From the NCBI RefSeq assembly GCF_000372405.1, contig NZ_AQVC01000004.1, positions 199 to 64,198 of the forward strand: DNA of 64,000 nucleotides, written 5' to 3'. The translations under genes and the position numbers were made by a program. This document shows positions 60,862-64,000 of this stretch, piece after piece; within the stretch, counting starts at the first letter, position 1; each line of letters opens with the position of its first letter. The notes under the pieces were generated by a model. It was not told where the DNA came from and did no database searches. It was given only the letters and a program-made list of their open reading frames with translations. This DNA is from Porphyromonas somerae DSM 23386 (GTDB taxonomy: Bacteria; Bacteroidota; Bacteroidia; Bacteroidales; Porphyromonadaceae).

Positions 60862-61455
60862 ATGAGTACACATGTGAGTAAAGCGATGAAGGAGCACAAG
60901 CACCCTTTGGCCGACTTTGGTTATTGTCCGAAGTGTGGCAGTGACCAATTTAAGGTGGAGAATGCCAAGGCGAAGAGGTGCGGAGGATGCGGATTTACCT
61001 ATTATTTTAATCCCTCTGCTGCTTGCACCTGCTTCATAACCGACAAATTGAATCGGGTATTGGTGGCAGTGCGTGGTGCGGATCCTGCCAAGGGCACCTA
61101 TGACTTGCCTGGAGGGTTTATTGACCCATATGAGACGGCAGAGGAGGGAATGGCACGTGAGATCAAGGAGGAGACACGAATCTCTGCCCTATCAGGGCTG
61201 AGGGGAGGTATTGTGGATCCATTGAGGTATCTTTTCTCACTTCCCAATATCTATCTTTATTCGGGTTTTGAGGTCCATACGGTGGATATGGTATTCCATA
61301 TGGCGGTAGAGTCGTTGGATCCTTACATTGGTATAGGGGGCGATGATGTGGCCGAACTGAAGGCGATCCCATTTAGTGAGCTGGACCCTGAGACGTTTGG
61401 ACTGGACTCTATCCGCAAGGCGGTGGAGATGGTGAAGAGTGCCCGCTACTTCTAA
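60862..61455 (+). CDS. Nudix hydrolase with N-terminal zinc ribbon
   Basis: A 197-residue protein with a zinc ribbon (C22, C25, C40, C43: YCPKCGSDQF...RCGGCGFTYYFNPS) and a Nudix domain whose box spans about 84-106 (GGFIDPYETAEEGMAREIKE, then ET). The layout resembles NADH pyrophosphatase NudC-like and related Nudix proteins, but lacks the NudC SQPWPFP motif, so the substrate is open. It lies 68 bases after holA. Confidence 0.88.
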   Translation: MSTHVSKAMKEHKHPLADFGYCPKCGSDQFKVENAKAKRCGGCGFTYYFNPSAACTCFITDKLNRVLVAVRGADPAKGTYDLPGGFIDPYETAEEGMAREIKEETRISALSGLRGGIVDPLRYLFSLPNIYLYSGFEVHTVDMVFHMAVESLDPYIGIGGDDVAELKAIPFSELDPETFGLDSIRKAVEMVKSARYF

Positions 61456-61480
61456 GTGAGCGGGTATCTTGTCGATGGTG

Positions 61481-61660
61481 TGCTTTATCGGACAAGTCGG
61501 ACGTGAGTAAAAAAAAGCATCCGACAGGGTGCCATTCAGATAGCCCCTGGTCGAGGCACGCAGTGCCGATGACCAGCGGGTAGCGATGTAGACCATAACC
61601 TACGACCCTTGCGGTTGCACTCAATTCTCCTTGATGGGATTGTGCGACCACAAGGGTCGA
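61481..61660. other. Structured intergenic region between convergent Nudix and NamZ genes
   Basis: Begins with TGCTTTATCGGACAAGTCGG, related to the 9-bp tandem repeat at 59.1 kb. It has two stem-loops: CTGGTC (61547-61552) with GACCAG (61571-61576) enclosing an inner GGCA/TGCC stem, and CGACCCTTGCGGTTGCAC (61603-61620) with GTGCGACCACAAGGGTCG (61642-61659) with two or three non-canonical pairs. No long T-run follows. It may be a repeat element, a structured 3' end or a small RNA. Confidence 0.5.
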
Positions 61661-61673
61661 TTATTTGCGGTGA

Positions 61674-62855
61674 TCATTGTTCGGTGTAATCGGGGTAGAG
61701 GAGGTAGTGGGCGCGGAGCTGCTTGTAGGCGGTGAGATCGCTTTGCCAGCTTTGGCGGATCTGGTCGGCGGTGAGGCCTCTTTGAATTTGCAGGCGAAGC
61801 TTTCCATTTCCAGCTAGGAGGTCGAAGAGCTTGGGGCGTGCAAAGAAGCGGATGCCGTGGGTTTGGCTTATTTGGTATGCTTCGATAATGAGGGGTAGGT
61901 AGATGCCCTTTGGCCATTCTTGGGATTGAAGGGTGGGGCCGTAGCAACGCTTGCCACTGTGCTTGGGTTTTGTAGCTCCCTTTGTGGGCTGCGGGGTGAA
62001 GGTGTGATTGCCTAGGTGGCGATTGGGGTAACCAATTTGCTCAAAGGGGTGTGAGGTGCCACGCCCTTCGCTCCAGCTACTGGCCTCGAAATAACAGATG
62101 GTGGGGTAGCAGTGTATCGCTTTGTCGGAGCGGAGGTTGGGGCTTGGTGGAAGGGGTAGAGAGTAGGCTTGACCGTGTTGCCACCCTCTTACGGGGAGCA
62201 CGGTGAGCTGTACTTGGACTTTGTTTTTGAGCCACCCTTCGCCATTGATCATCTGGGCTGCCTCGCCTAGGGTAAGCCCGTGGACAGCGGGGATCGGGAG
62301 TAGGCTGACGAAGGAGCGGTACTTCGTGAGCTTTCTGACGGGCCCATCAATGGTGTCGTGTGGATTGGGGCGGTCGAGCACGAGGAGCGGAATCTGCTCT
62401 TCGGCACACGCCTCCATAAGGTAGGTGAGGGTGCTGATATAGGTGTAGAAGCGGACGCCTACATCTTGGAGGTCGAAGATCATTAGGTCTATGCCTTTGA
62501 GGTCGCTTGGGGTGGGCTTCTTTTTTTGTCCGTAGAGGGAGATGACTGGTAGCCCAGTGGCACTATCTTTGCCTGAATGGATGGTAGCTCCGGCATCGGC
62601 GGTGCCACGAAGTCCGTGCTCGGGGGTGAAGAGCTTGGTTACTTGAACGCCTTTGGCAAGAAGGGTATCGACGAGGTGGGTATGCTGGGGATTGGAGAGG
62701 ATACTGGTGTGATTGACCGTGAGGGCTACTCTCTTACCAGCTGTATAGGTAAGTATTTGCTCAATTTGATCGGCACCCATCTCTACTTGGGCTGAAGCAG
62801 GGTAGAAGAGGAGGAGAGTAAGGAGCATTGATAGATGTAGGTGTATTGGTCTCAT
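61674..62855 (-). CDS. NamZ-like exo-beta-N-acetylmuramidase (DUF1343)
   Basis: Exported hydrolase expected to release terminal MurNAc from peptidoglycan fragments (NamZ family, GH171). The 393-residue product has a signal peptide (ending YPASAQ) and family marks KRVALTVNHTSI, FTPEHGLRGTADAG, PVISLYGQKKKP, IDLMIFDLQDVGVRFYTYIST and LDRPNPHD, with the conserved Glu-His in PEHG. Length is usual. It lies 11 bases after the GH51-like gene, so both may serve sugar salvage. Confidence 0.88.
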   Translation of the reverse strand: MRPIHLHLSMLLTLLLFYPASAQVEMGADQIEQILTYTAGKRVALTVNHTSILSNPQHTHLVDTLLAKGVQVTKLFTPEHGLRGTADAGATIHSGKDSATGLPVISLYGQKKKPTPSDLKGIDLMIFDLQDVGVRFYTYISTLTYLMEACAEEQIPLLVLDRPNPHDTIDGPVRKLTKYRSFVSLLPIPAVHGLTLGEAAQMINGEGWLKNKVQVQLTVLPVRGWQHGQAYSLPLPPSPNLRSDKAIHCYPTICYFEASSWSEGRGTSHPFEQIGYPNRHLGNHTFTPQPTKGATKPKHSGKRCYGPTLQSQEWPKGIYLPLIIEAYQISQTHGIRFFARPKLFDLLAGNGKLRLQIQRGLTADQIRQSWQSDLTAYKQLRAHYLLYPDYTEQ

Positions 62856-62866
62856 GCTGTATACTG

Positions 62867-64000
62867 TTATGAAAACTTGAAGATGACTACTTCGTAGGGG
62901 GCAAAGAGGTAGTGGAAGTGGCTACTGAGGCGCAGTCGCTCTTGGGTGACGCTTTTTTCGTAGTGGACAAAACCGGCTGGGGTAAGGCTGGTGGTGGGTT
63001 CTGTGGAGGTATAGGAGAGTATCTCTACTGAGGTGAAGTTGCTATTTTTCCCCTTCAGTTTGATTTGGTAGTGTAGGGGGTGACGGGTGACATTGACTGC
63101 CTTGAGGTAGTAGGTCTTTTTCTCTTTATCGGCGGTGAGTGAGGTAATCACATCGCTCTGGAGACTGTTATTGCTATCCCATCGGCAGAGGTTTTCGCCA
63201 CGAAGCTGTGTGAAGTCGCAGAGGTATTGGTAGAAGAGGGTGGGGTGGAAGGTGCCAGACTTGGCCTCTATAATAGGGAATTGCTCCTCGAGATCGGTGG
63301 CAATGAGTGGGGTGAGACCGAGGGCTTGGAGGTAGGGGGTGCGTCGCTCTGCTAGGATTAAAAAGGCGGCACGCAGGGCTAGAGGTGGTAGAAAGTAGCC
63401 CTTGGTGTAATCGGTGTCAAAGGTGGCTTCGCTCATCATCTGTGGGTAGAGTAGCTGGTCGCGCTGGGTGATGAGGGAGTCGATGTGGGCGAGGTTATTG
63501 TAGGAGATCAGGGGGAGCACGAGATCGAATGGGTAGTCGCTATACTCTTTGTAGGGCGATCTATCTGCAGCACTGATGAGCTGTAGATTGGGGTAGATGG
63601 TATCGAGCTTATCTAGGAGCTGCGTCAATCGACGGTCGTATTCGGCACCTCCAAGTCCGTACCCAGGCTGTATGGCGACTTGATGCTGGGGGGCTTTGGC
63701 GATCAGCTGCTCGATGTAATCGATCCGTTGGGGAAGTAGCTTGATATCCTCTATCCTCTGTATGGTGGATGGGTCGGAGAAGCCGAAATTGGCTACGATG
63801 ATAGGAGTGCTATGGAGCGCATGGGCTAGCTGTAGTAGTTGTGGGTAGCCGAAGTGGTGGGTATATTCATTTTGATTGAGTGTCCAAAGAGGAGCCAGTA
63901 GCTGTATGCTATCAAGGTACAGAGGGTAGTTGCCCGGGTAGAGTCCATTGGCGGTAGCTCCAGCGGGAAATCTTACAAAGCTAGGGTGAAGATCGGAGAG
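62867..64000 (-). CDS. GH51-like (arabinofuranosidase-fold) protein, cut by window end
   Basis: The frame is open from the window edge to a stop at 62867 (377 residues visible; the start is outside). SFVRFPAGATANGLYPGNY at the visible N-terminus, VANFGFSDP, and the C-terminal beta-rich domain (TYYLKAVNVTRH) follow the plan of GH51 alpha-L-arabinofuranosidases. The acid/base Glu of the usual GNE motif is not there (IQPGYGLGGAEY stands in its place); a Glu remains in MMSEATF, near where the nucleophile is expected. The substrate is unknown. It lies 11 bases before the NamZ gene. Confidence 0.65.
   Translation of the reverse strand, partial: LSDLHPSFVRFPAGATANGLYPGNYPLYLDSIQLLAPLWTLNQNEYTHHFGYPQLLQLAHALHSTPIIVANFGFSDPSTIQRIEDIKLLPQRIDYIEQLIAKAPQHQVAIQPGYGLGGAEYDRRLTQLLDKLDTIYPNLQLISAADRSPYKEYSDYPFDLVLPLISYNNLAHIDSLITQRDQLLYPQMMSEATFDTDYTKGYFLPPLALRAAFLILAERRTPYLQALGLTPLIATDLEEQFPIIEAKSGTFHPTLFYQYLCDFTQLRGENLCRWDSNNSLQSDVITSLTADKEKKTYYLKAVNVTRHPLHYQIKLKGKNSNFTSVEILSYTSTEPTTSLTPAGFVHYEKSVTQERLRLSSHFHYLFAPYEVVIFKFS

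Noticed and set aside
61237-61596. 119-residue minus-strand frame through the structured gap
   Set aside because: It is antisense to the Nudix gene for most of its length and otherwise spans stem-loops; no start signal or domain.

Overview
The window looks like chromosome of a Bacteroidales bacterium close to Porphyromonas. The main reasons are PorV (an outer-membrane part of the type IX secretion system), a lipoprotein fimbrillin locus with DUF3575 and DUF5119 partners, many Bacteroidota-only families (DUF4295, DUF4494, DUF3078, DUF4105, LptE-type lipoproteins), and promoters of the Bacteroidota form (TTTG or TTG, about 20 bases, then TAnnTTTG). Rubrerythrin, a two-Cys peroxiredoxin and Rex suit an anaerobe that meets some oxygen. 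Assignment is from protein families and gene order only.

Layout. 0-8 kb: the N-terminus of an IS30-type transposase, a 56-bp perfect palindrome, then leftward housekeeping genes (HtrA protease, YgiQ-like radical SAM, DUF4295-L33-L28, SecG, a TPR-like protein, LptE, a sigma-54 activator). 8.5-12.4 kb: rightward rex, a degenerate FAH-fold protein, porV and ispF, then tRNA-Gly and rubrerythrin. 12.5-23.2 kb: leftward SWIM/SNF2 helicase, OmpA lipoprotein and an envelope/metabolic run (YggS, DUF4494, isochorismatase, acyltransferase, Ddl, RluA-type synthase, PASTA protein). 23.8-27.8 kb: peroxiredoxin, acyltransferase-3, membrane-anchored phosphodiesterase, RuvC, tRNA-Lys. 28.2-35.5 kb: a leftward fimbrial operon whose first gene joins a fimbrillin-like lipoprotein to an FGE-fold domain. 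36-51.9 kb: leftward core genes, including a fused guanylate kinase/NadD, YicC, SecA, a degenerate alkaline-phosphatase-like protein, an RsmF-like methylase, DUF3078, PPIase, SpoU methylase, HAD phosphatase, RecD-like helicase, NlpC/P60 lipoprotein, L27 and L21. 52-58.6 kb: a three-gene operon of MmeI-like DNA methyltransferase, SF2 helicase and GIY-YIG protein, the best candidate for a little-described defence or restriction system. 59-64 kb: HsdR_N-like protein, HolA, Nudix hydrolase, NamZ-like muramidase and a GH51-like protein cut by the window end.

Two themes run through the window. First, four intergenic regions (about 8.2, 23.5, 35.8 and 58.9 kb) carry one family of structured repeats: a conserved left module followed by alternating copies of a GATGCAACTAAGC-type unit, which can fold as long imperfect hairpins. 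Each lies upstream of a gene start. Second, several proteins keep an enzyme fold but appear to have lost key residues (FAH-like, alkaline-phosphatase-like, FGE-like, GH51-like), which suggests structural or binding roles.

All functions are inferred by reading protein sequence; no database search was run.
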